Part shown: piece by piece, positions 9,276-18,314 of the stretch | Layout of the letters: every line of letters starts with the position of its first letter | Position numbering within the stretch: the first letter of the stretch is position 1 | Source of the DNA: Actinoalloteichus hoggarensis | GTDB taxonomy: Bacteria > Actinomycetota > Actinomycetes > Mycobacteriales > Pseudonocardiaceae | Direction: 5' to 3' | Length of the DNA stretch: 64,000 nucleotides | Assembly: GCF_002234535.1 (NCBI RefSeq) | Contig: NZ_CP022521.1 | Coordinates: 5,371,001 to 5,435,000, forward strand | The notes under the pieces: model-generated | Told to the model about the DNA's origin: nothing | Seen by the model: only the letters and a program-made list of their open reading frames with translations | The model's database searches: none | Translations under genes and position numbers: made by a program

Positions 9276-9311
9276 CTCGGATAGGTTACGAGTAGTGAGC
9301 TACAGAGTCCA
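9276..9311 (-). promoter_or_regulatory. candidate promoter of the NlpC/P60 gene
   Basis: On the minus strand TGGACT (9311-9306) and TAACCT (9288-9283) are separated by 17 bp, giving a predicted transcript start near 9276 and a leader of about 187 nt. The leader carries no recognisable riboswitch. A short frame starting at about 9119 ends by overlapping the ATG at 9074. Confidence 0.45.
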
Positions 9312-9328
9312 CTGCTCAGAAGGAAAAG

Positions 9329-9346
9329 TTGTGAACGAGTGCACAA
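9329..9346 (-). promoter_or_regulatory. CRP/GlxR-like operator upstream of NlpC/P60 gene
   Basis: TTGTGAACGAGTGCACAA is an 18-bp inverted repeat whose core TGTGA-N6-GCACA differs by one base from the CRP consensus TGTGA-N6-TCACA. Its centre is 61.5 bp upstream of the transcript start predicted from the promoter at 9283-9311, the canonical position for class I activation. The binding protein would be the Crp/GlxR homologue encoded elsewhere. Confidence 0.55.
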
Positions 9347-9470
9347 GGTCTCGAAAGGGCTAGTTTTGATCACGGTGTGTTCATCAATTCTGGATCACGC
9401 GACCTGCTGTTCCCGCTCCAGTGCGAACAAACAGTAAGCATCCGCCACCCGGAACACGGCGGTGTGCGAT

Positions 9471-9504
9471 CGATCACGCGCCTCGCCCGCGATCGCCGTG
9501 ATCG
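9471..9504 (-). terminator. weak hairpin after the NYN gene
   Basis: An 8-bp stem (9471-9478 with 9497-9504) with an 18-nt loop just past the stop codon at 9509. It could slow or end transcription of the NYN-domain gene before the NlpC/P60 promoter. The long loop makes this tentative. Confidence 0.35.
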
Positions 9505-9508
9505 TGGA

Positions 9509-11254
9509 TCAGATTCGGCCCAGCCGGGCCAGCAGGACCGCGGAGGCGACCGGATGCGCACCCCGCCGACGCACGGAGTCGGCCACCGCCCGATCCGAGG
9601 TCGCCACGACGACCGGCCTGCCCTCCGGCTCCGCCGCCACCAACGCCCGGATCACGTCGTCGGCCAGCACACCGGGATCACTGAACAGCACGCGGGTCCC
9701 TCGACTCACCACCGTCGGCACCGACACGACGTCCGCGCCGTCGAAGACCACCGTCACCTCGGCGCCGGTCCGCGCCGCCAGCGCACCGAGCTGCTGGGCG
9801 AGCCGCTCCCGCTGCGCCGCCAACGTCAGCTCGGGATACCCGGTCTTGGTCACGTTGTAGCCGTCCACGACCAGGTGCACGGCGGGCAGGGCGAGCAGCC
9901 GATCCAGCGCGGCGGAATCCGTCACCCGGGCGCCCATGCCCTGCGAGACGCTCGCCCCGCTCACCAGGTCCGCGGGCCGGGGGCCGCTGCCGCCGCCGAT
10001 CCCCAGTTCACGCCGCAGACCGGTCACCGCCCCGCCGAGTGTGTCCACCAGCAACGCCAGCCGAACCTCGTCCGCCTGTCTGGCCTCGCGCGCCGACTGC
10101 CGCGCGATCTCCACATCGGCCAGCGCCCGCCGTGCCCTGGCCCGCTCGGCCTCCGCCCGGTCGCGTTCCCGGTCGCGCTGCTCGGTGAGCTCCCGCACCG
10201 CCTCCTCGGCGGCGGCCCGCGCCTGCTCCGCCTCCAGCAGCGCCGCCGCGGCGGCGTCCTTGGCCTGTCTCAGCCGCACGCCCTGCTCCCGCAGTCTGCG
10301 CCGCAGCCGGTCCAGCTCCGCCTCCGACTCCGTTCTGGCCAGCTCCACGGCGGCCCGCGCAGCGCCGTTCTCCGCGCGCAGCCGGTCCAGCTCCGCGGCC
10401 ATCCGCTCCGCGCGGGTCACGGCGACGTCACGTTCGGACCGCAGCTGCGCGTCCTCGGCGCGACGCGCCACCACCCGCACCCAGCGAGCGGACCGCTCGT
10501 CGCCCGCCAGCAACGCGGCGACGGCCCGTGTGACCGGATCGTCGGACTCCAGGTCGATGGAGGCCGGGTGATGCTGCCCGGCCCACACGAGCACGGCGGA
10601 TCGGAAGGCCGTGGAGGTCCGCAACTCCGCCAGCAGCGGCCCCCGGCCGAAACGAGCGCGCTTGCCCGGCGTGAACTTCGCGACCGGCCGCAGTGGACGG
10701 GGCACCTCCGCCGGGGTGAGACCGCCGAGCGCGGCGGCGGCCACCTCGGCCAGCCGAGCGCGAATCGGCTCGGGCAGCTGCTCCCAGTCGATCTCCTGCT
10801 CAGCCGCCGGGTGGTCGTGTGCCGTCTGGCCGTCTCCCGCCCGTTCAGGCGCCGTGTGTTCGGCCGCCGTGTGTTCGGCCCCCGCCGGTCCGGCCGTCTT
10901 TTCGTCCGCCAGCTGTTCGTGTGCCGGCTGTTCGTGTGCCGTCTGTTCAGCCGCCGCCGGTTCCCCGGTCACCCGTTCCCCGGCTGCCTCGCCCCCGGCC
11001 GGCTCTTCCCCGGCCGCCCGTACCTCGTCCGACGGCCGCGTCGACGCGAGCCCGTCGGCGGCGGCATCGACGGGCTGCCGGAACACCGGAGGTGCGGGGG
11101 GCTCCGGCGGCGCGGGGGGCGACACGGGTCCGGCGGACTCGGCGCGCGCGGGGAGTTCGGCGGCGTCGTCGTCGGCCGCCGCGTCGCCCCGTCGCGGGGA
11201 CCCGGTGCCGGCACCCGGTTCGTCCGAACCGGCCGGTGAACTCAAACTCGGCAT
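9509..11254 (-). CDS. NYN-domain (YacP-like) RNase protein with coiled coil
   Basis: A 581-residue protein with four parts. Residues 1 to about 165 are a low-complexity Ala/Glu/Pro/Thr region with a roughly 5-residue period (AAEQT, AHEQP, AHEQL, ADEKT, AEHTA). About 165-270 is a conserved helical region (EIDWEQLPEPIRARLAEV). About 270-420 is a long Arg/Glu/Ala coiled coil. The last 150 residues are a PIN-like NYN domain with VVDGYNVTK, VVFDGAD, DPGVLADDVI and VVVATSDRAVAD, carrying the acidic residues for metal-dependent RNA cleavage. YacP/Rae1-type NYN proteins are ribosome-associated endoribonucleases in Firmicutes; the long coiled-coil version is typical of actinobacteria, and its target is not known. 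It is divergent from an exonuclease/GIY-YIG fusion gene. ATG start at 11254. Confidence 0.85.
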   Translation of the reverse strand: MPSLSSPAGSDEPGAGTGSPRRGDAAADDDAAELPARAESAGPVSPPAPPEPPAPPVFRQPVDAAADGLASTRPSDEVRAAGEEPAGGEAAGERVTGEPAAAEQTAHEQPAHEQLADEKTAGPAGAEHTAAEHTAPERAGDGQTAHDHPAAEQEIDWEQLPEPIRARLAEVAAAALGGLTPAEVPRPLRPVAKFTPGKRARFGRGPLLAELRTSTAFRSAVLVWAGQHHPASIDLESDDPVTRAVAALLAGDERSARWVRVVARRAEDAQLRSERDVAVTRAERMAAELDRLRAENGAARAAVELARTESEAELDRLRRRLREQGVRLRQAKDAAAAALLEAEQARAAAEEAVRELTEQRDRERDRAEAERARARRALADVEIARQSAREARQADEVRLALLVDTLGGAVTGLRRELGIGGGSGPRPADLVSGASVSQGMGARVTDSAALDRLLALPAVHLVVDGYNVTKTGYPELTLAAQRERLAQQLGALAARTGAEVTVVFDGADVVSVPTVVSRGTRVLFSDPGVLADDVIRALVAAEPEGRPVVVATSDRAVADSVRRRGAHPVASAVLLARLGRI

Positions 11255-11383
11255 CCCGTCAGGTTAGAGCCTGCCCGGTGTCCCCGTTCTCCTGCTACGG
11301 CCCCGTCGGCGCGGCGACCTGCTGTGTTCCGCGATCACGGCCGGGCGCGGCACCGGCACGCCGGGAATCCGTGCCTCGGCACC

Positions 11384-11460
11384 GTCGACTCGGGAGTCGA
11401 CACCGTCTGTCCCGTCCCCTCGACTCCCCTCCCTCGACTCCCCTCCCCTCGACTCCCGTG
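11384..11460. repeat. inverted repeat plus CTCGACTC tandem array between two nuclease genes
   Basis: The 340-bp divergent gap (11255-11594) between the NYN gene and the exonuclease gene holds an 18-nt hairpin GTCGACTC-GG-GAGTCGAC at 11384-11401. It is followed by three direct CTCGACTCCC units of 13-15 bp at 11419-11460. The shared GACTC core could be an operator family or only a local microsatellite. No other feature is visible in the gap. Confidence 0.6.
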
Positions 11461-11594
11461 CCTCGGAGTCGCAGACCCGAACGCACTGCCCAGACTTGTC
11501 GAGACCCGTCGCGGACCACGCCCGCCGTCCACGGTCCGGCCGCCGAGTCCAGGGCACGCCGTCGGTGTCCGGCCCGCCGGTTAGCCTGCCCGCG

Positions 11595-13313
11595 ATGACC
11601 GACCTGGCACGCCCTCCCGAGCTCCAGCTCACCTTCGACGAACTCGGCACACCGTTGCGTGCCGTCACGTTCGTCGTGGTGGACCTGGAGACCACCGGCG
11701 GCGGTCGGGGCGACGCCATCACCGAGATCGGCGCCGTGAAGGTTCGCGGCGGCGAGGTGCTCGGCGAGTTCGCCACCCTCGTCAATCCCGGCCGAGGCAT
11801 CCCGCCGATGATCATGTCGCTGACCGGCATCACCGACGCGATGGTCACCGAGGCGCCCCGCATCGACTCCGTCCTGCCCGCGTTCCTGGAGTTCGCCGCG
11901 GGCTGCGTCCTGGTCGCCCACAACGCCCCCTTCGACGTCGGGTTCCTGCGCGCCGCCGCAGAACGCCTCGACCGCCCCTGGCCCCGGCCCACCGTCCTGT
12001 GCACGGTGAAGCTGGCCCGACGGGTCCTGCGCCGGGACGAGGCGCCCAACGTCAAGCTCGCCACCCTGGCCCGGCTGTTCGGCTCCCCCACGACCCCCAG
12101 CCACCGCGCGCTGACCGACGCCCGCGCCACCGTCGACGTGCTGCACGGACTGCTCGAACGAGTCGGCCCCGTCGGCGTCCAGTCCCTGGAGGAGCTGCTC
12201 GACTACCTGCCGCAGGTGAGCACCGCACAGCGACGCAAGCGCCAGCTCGCCGCCGACCTGCCGCACGCCCCCGGCGTCTACCTGTTCCGAGGCCCCCGCG
12301 AGGAGGTGCTGTACGTGGGCACCGCCGTGGACCTCCGACGTCGGGTCCGGCAGTACTTCACCGCGGGCGAGACGCGGGCGCGCGTCCGGGAGATGGTCGC
12401 CCTCGCCGAGCGCGTCGACGTGGTGGAGTGCGCCCACTCCCTGGAGGCGGAGGTCCGCGAGTTACGACTGCTCGCCGCCCACCGCCCCCGCTACAACCGC
12501 CGGTCCACCACCCCGCATCGCGCGTGGTGGATCGTGCTGACCGAGGAGCCCTTTCCTCGGCTCTCCGTGGTTCGACGGCCGCGAGACGGCGCCATGGGGC
12601 CGTTTCGCACCCGGCGTGCGGCCCAGGACGCACTGGAGACGCTGCACGAGGGCAGTTCGGTACGTCGCTGCGCCGAACGGATTCCGGCTCGCGACCAACG
12701 CGGCCGACCGTGTGCCCTCGCCGAGATCGGCCGCTGCGCCGCGCCCTGCGCGGGCAGGCAGAGCGTCGAGGACTACGCGCCGTCGGTGATCGAGGTCGCC
12801 GACCTCTTCAGCGGTGTCAGGACCGCCGTGCTCGAACGGCTCGACGGCAGACTCGGCGAACTCGCCGATCAGCAGCGCTTCGAGGACGCGGCCCGGCATC
12901 GCGACCGGCTGGCCACCCTCGTGCGCGCCCTGGACCGGGGCCAGCGGCTCGCCGCCCTGGCCGCCGTCGGCGAACTCGTGGCGGCCCGGCCCGACGGCGC
13001 GGGCGGCTGGCATCTCGCCGTGATCCGCCACGGCAGGCTCGCCTCCGCAGGCACCGCCCGACGCGGCGTCCCGCCGATGCCCGTGGTCGAGATGCTGCGG
13101 GCGAGCGCCGAGACCGTGCTGCCCGAACCCGGACCGCTACGCGGCGCGACGGCCGACGAGGTGATCGTGATCCGCCGCTGGCTCACGACCGGCGGCACCC
13201 GCCTGGTGGACTCCGACGTGCCGTGGGCGGAGCAGACGGGCGGCGCCGGCCGCTGGCAGCGGTGGGCGGCCAAGGCCGACGCGGGCCGGGCGGGCTACGC
13301 GGCCGCCGACTGA
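11595..13313 (+). CDS. DEDDh 3'-5' exonuclease fused to UvrC-like GIY-YIG domain
   Basis: A 572-residue two-domain nuclease. The N-terminal DEDDh exonuclease (DnaQ/epsilon-like) has VVDLETTG with D30/E32, HNAPFDVGFL (ExoII) and HRALTDARAT (ExoIII with the general-base histidine). A UvrC/Cho-type GIY-YIG domain begins at G227 (GVYLF, then VLYVGTAVDLRRRV), continues with the helical EVRELRLLAAHRPRYN segment and a cysteine pair (IGRCAAPC), and ends with a UvrB-binding-like helix (QQRFEDAARHRDRL) at about residue 430. By family it should resect DNA and nick near lesions in a Cho-like way; the combination is found in actinobacteria (Rv2191). ATG 11595 starts just before the first strand. An upstream TTG at 11496 is in frame but adds only basic noise. 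Confidence 0.88.
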   Translation: MTDLARPPELQLTFDELGTPLRAVTFVVVDLETTGGGRGDAITEIGAVKVRGGEVLGEFATLVNPGRGIPPMIMSLTGITDAMVTEAPRIDSVLPAFLEFAAGCVLVAHNAPFDVGFLRAAAERLDRPWPRPTVLCTVKLARRVLRRDEAPNVKLATLARLFGSPTTPSHRALTDARATVDVLHGLLERVGPVGVQSLEELLDYLPQVSTAQRRKRQLAADLPHAPGVYLFRGPREEVLYVGTAVDLRRRVRQYFTAGETRARVREMVALAERVDVVECAHSLEAEVRELRLLAAHRPRYNRRSTTPHRAWWIVLTEEPFPRLSVVRRPRDGAMGPFRTRRAAQDALETLHEGSSVRRCAERIPARDQRGRPCALAEIGRCAAPCAGRQSVEDYAPSVIEVADLFSGVRTAVLERLDGRLGELADQQRFEDAARHRDRLATLVRALDRGQRLAALAAVGELVAARPDGAGGWHLAVIRHGRLASAGTARRGVPPMPVVEMLRASAETVLPEPGPLRGATADEVIVIRRWLTTGGTRLVDSDVPWAEQTGGAGRWQRWAAKADAGRAGYAAAD

Positions 13314-13412
13314 CCACCGGACCGACGGTCGCCGGCCGCACCCCGCCCCGCGCCGCGCGCCGATCAGCCCCCCGCCGCTGGACTACCATCGCCACAGTTT
13401 CCGCAGGACTTC

Positions 13413-13418
13413 GGGAGG
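13413..13418 (+). promoter_or_regulatory. ribosome binding site for the Lrp/AsnC-domain gene
   Basis: GGGAGG stands 7 nt before GTG 13426 and decides that start. Confidence 0.7.
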
Positions 13419-13425
13419 TTCTTTC

Positions 13426-13710
13426 GTGATCACCGCGTTCGTGCTCGTCAACGCCGTCGCCGACCGCATTCCTGAAGCCGCCCAGGAGATCGCCGACATC
13501 GAGGGCGTCGACGAGGTCTACTCCTGCTCCGGCGAGGTCGACCTCGTCGTCCTCGTCCGGGTCGCCGAACACGCCGACCTCGCGGCGTTGATCCCCGGCC
13601 GTATCGGCAAGGTCGACGGCGTGCTGAACACCGACACGCACATCGCGTTCCGCTCCTACTCGCGACGCGACGCCGAGGAGTCGTTCTCCATCGGCTCCGA
13701 CGCGGACTGA
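13426..13710 (+). CDS. stand-alone Lrp/AsnC ligand-binding (RAM) domain protein
   Basis: A 94-residue protein consisting only of the effector-binding alpha/beta domain of Lrp/AsnC regulators: strand ITAFVLVNA, helix IPEAAQEIADIEGV, the conserved VYSCSGEVDLVVLVRV and the closing strand NTDTHIAF. It has no helix-turn-helix, so it cannot bind DNA by itself. Such proteins assemble as dimers to octamers and bind amino acids between subunits, possibly forming mixed oligomers with full-length Lrp proteins. A homologue sits near the qcr/trpD genes in Streptomyces as well, which suggests a conserved but undefined role. It ends about 160 bp before a strong bidirectional hairpin that separates it from qcrB. 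Confidence 0.88.
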   Translation: MITAFVLVNAVADRIPEAAQEIADIEGVDEVYSCSGEVDLVVLVRVAEHADLAALIPGRIGKVDGVLNTDTHIAFRSYSRRDAEESFSIGSDAD

Positions 13711-13868
13711 GCCGCCGACGCCCGAACGGCCGACCCGCCGCACCACCGCCTGCCGGCTGGGGACGCCGTCGAGGAACCGGCCGCGTCGAACGGCCGCGCC
13801 CGGCCCGCCGAACCGACACAGCGGGCCGACGCCGGCCCGCCCGCACCGCGACACCGACCGCGACACGA

Positions 13869-13904
13869 GACAGGGCCCGGAACCAGTCGGTTCCGGGCCC
13901 TGTC
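13869..13904. terminator. bidirectional terminator between Lrp-domain gene and qcrB
   Basis: A perfect 16-bp stem (13869-13884 with 13889-13904) and AGTC tetraloop lie between two convergent transcripts, 20 bp past the qcrB stop. Confidence 0.8.
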
Positions 13905-13923
13905 CTCGCACGTTCGCGCCGCG

Positions 13924-15624
13924 TCAGCCGCGCGGCCGCCTCGGGGCGTCCCCGTCCTCGTCCGTCGGCTCGTCGCCTGCGTCCTTCGAAGTGGACTCCG
14001 CGGGGGCGGACTTGGCGGGCCCCAGCAGATGCCTGCCTTCGCGCTCGGCCTGCGTGATGGCCGCCGTCTCCTCGGCCGGGTCCGGCGTGAGGAGGCTGCC
14101 GCGCACCGGGCTGCCCGCCGCGCCGAGCTCGTTCATCCGCTTCGGCACCGCCGCGCCCTGGTAGTCCAGCGGCACCGGGTGGCCGTGCTCGTCGACCTCG
14201 CCGAGCGGCTGGTGGACCTCGATGAACTCGCCGTGCGGCAGTCGCTTGATGATGCCGGTCTCGATGCCGTGCTCCAGCACCTCGCGGTCCGCACGTTGCA
14301 GTCCGATGCAGATCCGATAGGTGATGTAGTAGGCGATCGGCGGGAAGAACAGCACGCCGAGTCTGCCGACCCAGGTCATCGCGTTCAGTGAGATGTCGAA
14401 CTGCTCCGCGATGATGTCGTTGGCGCCGGTGAACATCAGGACGCCGAAGAAGGCCAGCGCCATCGCGCCGAGGCTGGTCCGCACCGGAACGTCGCGGGGC
14501 CGCTGCAACAGGTTGTGATGCGCGTCGTCCTTGGTGAACGCCTTCTCGATCCACGGATAGGCACCCGCGATCGTGAAGATCAACCCCATGCCCAGCACCG
14601 CGGGGAAGAAGGCCGCCGGTACCAGATAGTTGCCGAGATACAGCTCCCAGGACGGCCAGATCCGGGTCATGCCGTCCAGCCAGATCACATACCAGTCGGG
14701 CTGGGAGCCCGCGCTGATCTGCGAGGCGTTGTACGGGCCGATGTGCCAGATCGCGTTGATCTGGAAGATGCCGCCCATGATCGCCAGCACGCCCGCGACG
14801 ACGGCGAAGAAGCCGCCTGCCTTGAGTGCGAACACCGGCATGATCCGAACGCCGACGACGTTGGTCTCCTTGCGACCGACGCCGGGGAACTGGGTGTGCT
14901 TCTGGTACCACACCAGGCCGAGGTGGACGGCGATCAGGCCGAGGATCAGGCCGGGCAGCAGCAGGATGTGCAGGGTGTAGAACCGGGGGATGATCTCCGT
15001 GCCCGGATACTCACCGCCGAAGATCGCCCAGTTGGCCCAGGTGCCGATCACGGGGATCGACATGGTGATGCCGGAGACGATCCGCAGGCCGGTGCCGGAG
15101 AGCAGGTCGTCGGGCAGCGAGTAGCCGGTCAGGCCCTCGAAGAAGCCCATGATGAACAGCAGGACGCCGATGACCCAGTTGACCTCACGCGGCTTGCGGA
15201 AGGCACCGGTGAAGAACACCCGCAGCATGTGGACCACGATCGCGGCCATGAACAGCAGCGCCGCCCAGTGGTGCACCTGACGGGCGAACAGACCGCCGCG
15301 GACCTCGAAGGAGATGTCCAGCGTCGAGGCGTAGGCCCGGGACATCTCGATGCCCCGCATGTTCTCCAGGCTGCCCTGGTATTCGACGTGCGCCATCGAC
15401 GGGTCGAAGAACAACGCCAGGTACGTGCCCGTGAGCAGCAGCACGATGAAGCTGTACAACGCGATCTCGCCGAGCATGAAGGACCAGTGCGTCGGGAAGA
15501 CCTTGTTGAGCTGCTTGCGGATGCCCCTGGACATGTGAAAGCGATCGTCGGCCCAGGTCGCCGCCGCTCCCGCCGCACGCACCCCGATGCTCTTGGGCTT
15601 CGTCGGCGTGGTGATCGAGCTCAT
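13924..15624 (-). CDS. qcrB: cytochrome bc1 complex cytochrome b subunit
   Basis: A 566-residue membrane protein, the diheme cytochrome b of the actinobacterial menaquinol:cytochrome c reductase. It has the usual N-terminal helices with heme histidines ([19 protein letters not shown] and later [19 protein letters not shown]), the quinol-site block [11 protein letters not shown] in place of the PEWY loop, and a long hydrophilic C-terminal extension of about 110 residues typical of actinobacterial QcrB. It passes electrons from menaquinol to QcrA (high-potential branch) and returns others to the quinone pool. Its ATG overlaps the qcrA stop by 4 bp (ATGA), so translation is coupled. It is last in the ctaE-qcrC-qcrA-qcrB operon. 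Homologues are the target of telacebec in mycobacteria. Confidence 0.97.
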   Translation of the reverse strand: MSSITTPTKPKSIGVRAAGAAATWADDRFHMSRGIRKQLNKVFPTHWSFMLGEIALYSFIVLLLTGTYLALFFDPSMAHVEYQGSLENMRGIEMSRAYASTLDISFEVRGGLFARQVHHWAALLFMAAIVVHMLRVFFTGAFRKPREVNWVIGVLLFIMGFFEGLTGYSLPDDLLSGTGLRIVSGITMSIPVIGTWANWAIFGGEYPGTEIIPRFYTLHILLLPGLILGLIAVHLGLVWYQKHTQFPGVGRKETNVVGVRIMPVFALKAGGFFAVVAGVLAIMGGIFQINAIWHIGPYNASQISAGSQPDWYVIWLDGMTRIWPSWELYLGNYLVPAAFFPAVLGMGLIFTIAGAYPWIEKAFTKDDAHHNLLQRPRDVPVRTSLGAMALAFFGVLMFTGANDIIAEQFDISLNAMTWVGRLGVLFFPPIAYYITYRICIGLQRADREVLEHGIETGIIKRLPHGEFIEVHQPLGEVDEHGHPVPLDYQGAAVPKRMNELGAAGSPVRGSLLTPDPAEETAAITQAEREGRHLLGPAKSAPAESTSKDAGDEPTDEDGDAPRRPRG

Positions 15625-16748
15625 GACTTACGCTCCCAGAAGCCAGGGCCCACGGCCTCGATGAAGTCGCTGCGCGCCACCAGGAAGCCGTCCTCGTCGA
15701 TGTCGATCGGCAGCTGGGGCAGCGAGCGCGTGGCCGGGCCGAAGACGGGCTTGGCGTAGGTGTTCACCACGTCGAACTGCGACTGGTGGCACGGACAGAG
15801 CAGGCGGCCCGTCTGCTGCTCGAACAGCGAGGTCGGGCAGCCGAGGTGGGTGCAGATCTTCGAGTAGGCGTAGTAGTCGCCGTAGTTGAAGTCCTCCTGC
15901 CCCTTGCGCTTGACCGGCTGCGATCCGGGACGAAGCCGGATGAGCATCACGGGGTTGTCCGAGCGACGCAGCGCGTAGTACAGCGCGTCGTGATCGCCTC
16001 GCTCGGACTCGCGGAACGGGAAGACCGTCTCGAAGCCGCCGGGCTGGATGTCCTCGGGACGGACCAGCGAGACCTCGCCGGGGTCGCCGGTGTCGCGACG
16101 CAGGTAGACCTTCTCGTTGTCGCTGGTGTGCATCCAGCCGGTGTGCCACAGCGAGTCCGGCGTCTCACCCTCAGCCCACGGGTTCTTGACCAGTCCGCCC
16201 AGGGCGAAGACGCCGACGCCGAGACCGAACACGCCCGCGCCGAAGCCGGCGGAGCGCTTGATCATGGACCGCCGGGCGATGCCGCTGCGCTGCCCCGCGT
16301 CCGCGAGCAGCGCCGCGGTCGTCTTCTTGTCCAGTTCCGAGGAGCCGCCCTCGTGCCGCTGCTGAACGGCCTCCTCCTCCGGCACGAACTTCTTCGCGTA
16401 GGAGATGACGCCGACGCCGATCGCCAGCACCGACAGGCCGAGGGTGGCCCCGATCAGCGGCGTGTAGAGCGAGTAGACGAAGTGTCCCTCGGAGAAGGGT
16501 CCCTGATACTCGCTCGGCCAGAAGAGGTAGGCGCCGAGGAAGGCCAGGCCGGACAGGCCCGCGAGCAGGAACCAGCCCGCCACCTGACGCTCGGCACGCT
16601 TCTCGGCGCGCGTCCCCTTGACGGGGAAGCGGTCCTGATACTTGACGAGCTCGACGTCGTCGAGCTCGGTTCCGAGGCGAACGAGTTCGTCCCGGCTCAG
16701 CTCCGCGAGCTCGGCGTCGCTGGGGACGCCCTTGCCCGGCTCGCTCAT
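15621..16748 (-). CDS. qcrA: cytochrome bc1 complex Rieske iron-sulfur subunit
   Basis: A 375-residue Rieske protein. The C-terminal domain holds the two cluster motifs CTHLGCP and CPCHQSQFD, supplying two cysteines and two histidines for the [2Fe-2S] centre plus the disulfide cysteines. The N-terminal half has three membrane helices ([38 protein letters not shown] and the one after the [12 protein letters not shown] twin-arginine-like motif), the actinobacterial arrangement rather than the single helix of mitochondria. It transfers electrons from menaquinol to QcrC. It overlaps both neighbours by 4 bp (qcrC upstream, qcrB downstream). Confidence 0.97.
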   Translation of the reverse strand: MSEPGKGVPSDAELAELSRDELVRLGTELDDVELVKYQDRFPVKGTRAEKRAERQVAGWFLLAGLSGLAFLGAYLFWPSEYQGPFSEGHFVYSLYTPLIGATLGLSVLAIGVGVISYAKKFVPEEEAVQQRHEGGSSELDKKTTAALLADAGQRSGIARRSMIKRSAGFGAGVFGLGVGVFALGGLVKNPWAEGETPDSLWHTGWMHTSDNEKVYLRRDTGDPGEVSLVRPEDIQPGGFETVFPFRESERGDHDALYYALRRSDNPVMLIRLRPGSQPVKRKGQEDFNYGDYYAYSKICTHLGCPTSLFEQQTGRLLCPCHQSQFDVVNTYAKPVFGPATRSLPQLPIDIDEDGFLVARSDFIEAVGPGFWERKS

Positions 16749-17554
16749 TGCTTGGCTCCGATCCAGAGGGAGACGCCGACCAGCGCCGCAATCCCGACCA
16801 CGAAGACGACGACACCCTCGACGGCGGGACCGAACCCGCCGAGTGACAGGCCGCCCGGGTTGTTGTTGCCGTCGGTGACGGACTTGACGAAGGCGATGAT
16901 GTCCTCCTTCTCCGTCGGCGTCAGCTGCCGATCGGAGAACACCGGCATGTTCTGCGGGCCGGTGAGCATCGCGGTGTAGATCTCGTCCTCGGAGACCCCG
17001 TCGAGGTTCGGCGCGAACTTGCCGGAGGACAGTGCCCCGCCTCGACCGGTGAAGTTGTGGCAGGAGGCACAGTTCAGCCGGAACAGCTCACCACCGCGCG
17101 CGGGGTTGTCGCCGCGCAGCTCGGCTCCGCGTGCCTCCGGTGTCTCCGGGCCGCCGCCGTTGGCCTGGATGTAGGCCCCCAGCGCCTCGATCTCACCGGA
17201 GTCGTACACAGAGGGCTTGCGCAGCGCCTGGGCGTCCTGGCGCATCAACGGCATCCGGCCCGTGGAGACCTGGAAGTGCACGGCGGCCTCACCGGTGCCG
17301 ATCAGGCTGGGACCGCGGTCCTGGACACCCTCGAGGTTGACGCCATGGCAGGTGATGCAGGCGTTGTTGTAAAGCTCCTCGCCCTGCCGTTCCAGTTCAG
17401 CCTGCTCGGTGGCCTGCGCGACGTGCGGCTTCGGCATGAAGGCGGTGTAGAGCGCGCCGGCTGCCGCCAGTGCCACACCCAGCGCCAGCACGCCCGAGAT
17501 CCGCCGTCGCAGCTTGGAGCGGAAGGTGCTCCGCGGCTTGTCTGTGGTGGTCAT
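16745..17554 (-). CDS. qcrC: cytochrome bc1 complex diheme cytochrome c subunit
   Basis: A 269-residue diheme cytochrome cc with two CxxCH motifs, NACITCHG in the first half and NCASCHN in the second, flanked by an N-terminal membrane helix ([18 protein letters not shown]) and a C-terminal anchor ([20 protein letters not shown]). In actinobacteria this subunit replaces a soluble cytochrome c and hands electrons directly to the CuA site of the aa3 oxidase, giving a bcc-aa3 supercomplex. The gene lies between ctaE (50 bp upstream) and qcrA (4-bp overlap). ATG 17554 starts before the positively charged N terminus. Confidence 0.96.
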   Translation of the reverse strand: MTTTDKPRSTFRSKLRRRISGVLALGVALAAAGALYTAFMPKPHVAQATEQAELERQGEELYNNACITCHGVNLEGVQDRGPSLIGTGEAAVHFQVSTGRMPLMRQDAQALRKPSVYDSGEIEALGAYIQANGGGPETPEARGAELRGDNPARGGELFRLNCASCHNFTGRGGALSSGKFAPNLDGVSEDEIYTAMLTGPQNMPVFSDRQLTPTEKEDIIAFVKSVTDGNNNPGGLSLGGFGPAVEGVVVFVVGIAALVGVSLWIGAKQ

Positions 17555-17604
17555 GTGTGCTGCACAACCCTTGCTGTCGAGTTCCGGCTTCTAGTCGATC
17601 GGCG

Positions 17605-18216
17605 TCAGGGGACCAGGTAGATGACGGCGAACAGCCCGATCCACACGATGTCGACGAAGTGCCAGTAGTAGGACACGACGATCGCCGAGGTCGCCTGGGC
17701 AGGCGTGAACTTGCTCATCCTGGTGCGCATGAGCAGGAACACGAACGCGATGAGACCACCGATGACGTGCAAGCCGTGGAACCCGGTCGTCATGTAGAAG
17801 ACGGTGCCGAAGGGCGAGGACGCGATCGTGGTGTCGTGCGCGGTCATCAGGGTGTAGTACTCACCTGCCTGGCCCGCGACGAAGATCGTGCCGAGCACCA
17901 GGGTGAGGAGATACCAGCGGCGAAGGCCGAAGACGTCGCCCCGCTCCGCGGCGAACACACCAAGCTGGCAGGTCCACGAGGACGCCACGAGGATGATCGT
18001 GAAGGGCAGCGCGTAGCCGAGGTTCAACTCGGACGGCTCCGGCGGCCACGGGCCGTCGTGCTGCGCCCTCACCGTGAAGTACATCGCGAAGAGGCCGGCG
18101 AAGAACATGAGTTCGCTCGACAACCACACGATCGTGCCGACGCTGACCATGTTCGGCCGGTTCAGCGAATGCACCCGCTGGGCGATGGGAGGCGATGCCG
18201 TTGTCACGCGACGCAT
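17605..18216 (-). CDS. ctaE: cytochrome c oxidase subunit III
   Basis: A 203-residue integral membrane protein with five or more helices and typical subunit III segments ([53 protein letters not shown]). It stabilises the catalytic subunit I (ctaD, not in this window) of the aa3 oxidase. The ATG at 18216 gives [10 protein letters not shown], the expected length for the family; a much longer frame upstream is noise opposite a plus-strand gene. It is the first gene of the ctaE-qcrC-qcrA-qcrB transcript, and the promoter should lie within the 98-bp divergent gap to 18315. Confidence 0.95.
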   Translation of the reverse strand: MRRVTTASPPIAQRVHSLNRPNMVSVGTIVWLSSELMFFAGLFAMYFTVRAQHDGPWPPEPSELNLGYALPFTIILVASSWTCQLGVFAAERGDVFGLRRWYLLTLVLGTIFVAGQAGEYYTLMTAHDTTIASSPFGTVFYMTTGFHGLHVIGGLIAFVFLLMRTRMSKFTPAQATSAIVVSYYWHFVDIVWIGLFAVIYLVP

Positions 18217-18314
18217 TATTACTTGCGAGAACTCCGGATGTCGTGCCGGGTCCTCCTCGGGCGCGGCGATCGTCGTGAACGGGCAGGCGAAACCGAGGAT
18301 GAGATGAGGCGAGG

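Noticed and set aside
9090..9276. Possible c-di-AMP (ydaO-type) riboswitch in the NlpC/P60 leader
   Set aside because: Such elements often precede cell-wall hydrolase genes in actinobacteria, but the conserved CCGACAGCTAACC-type core is missing.
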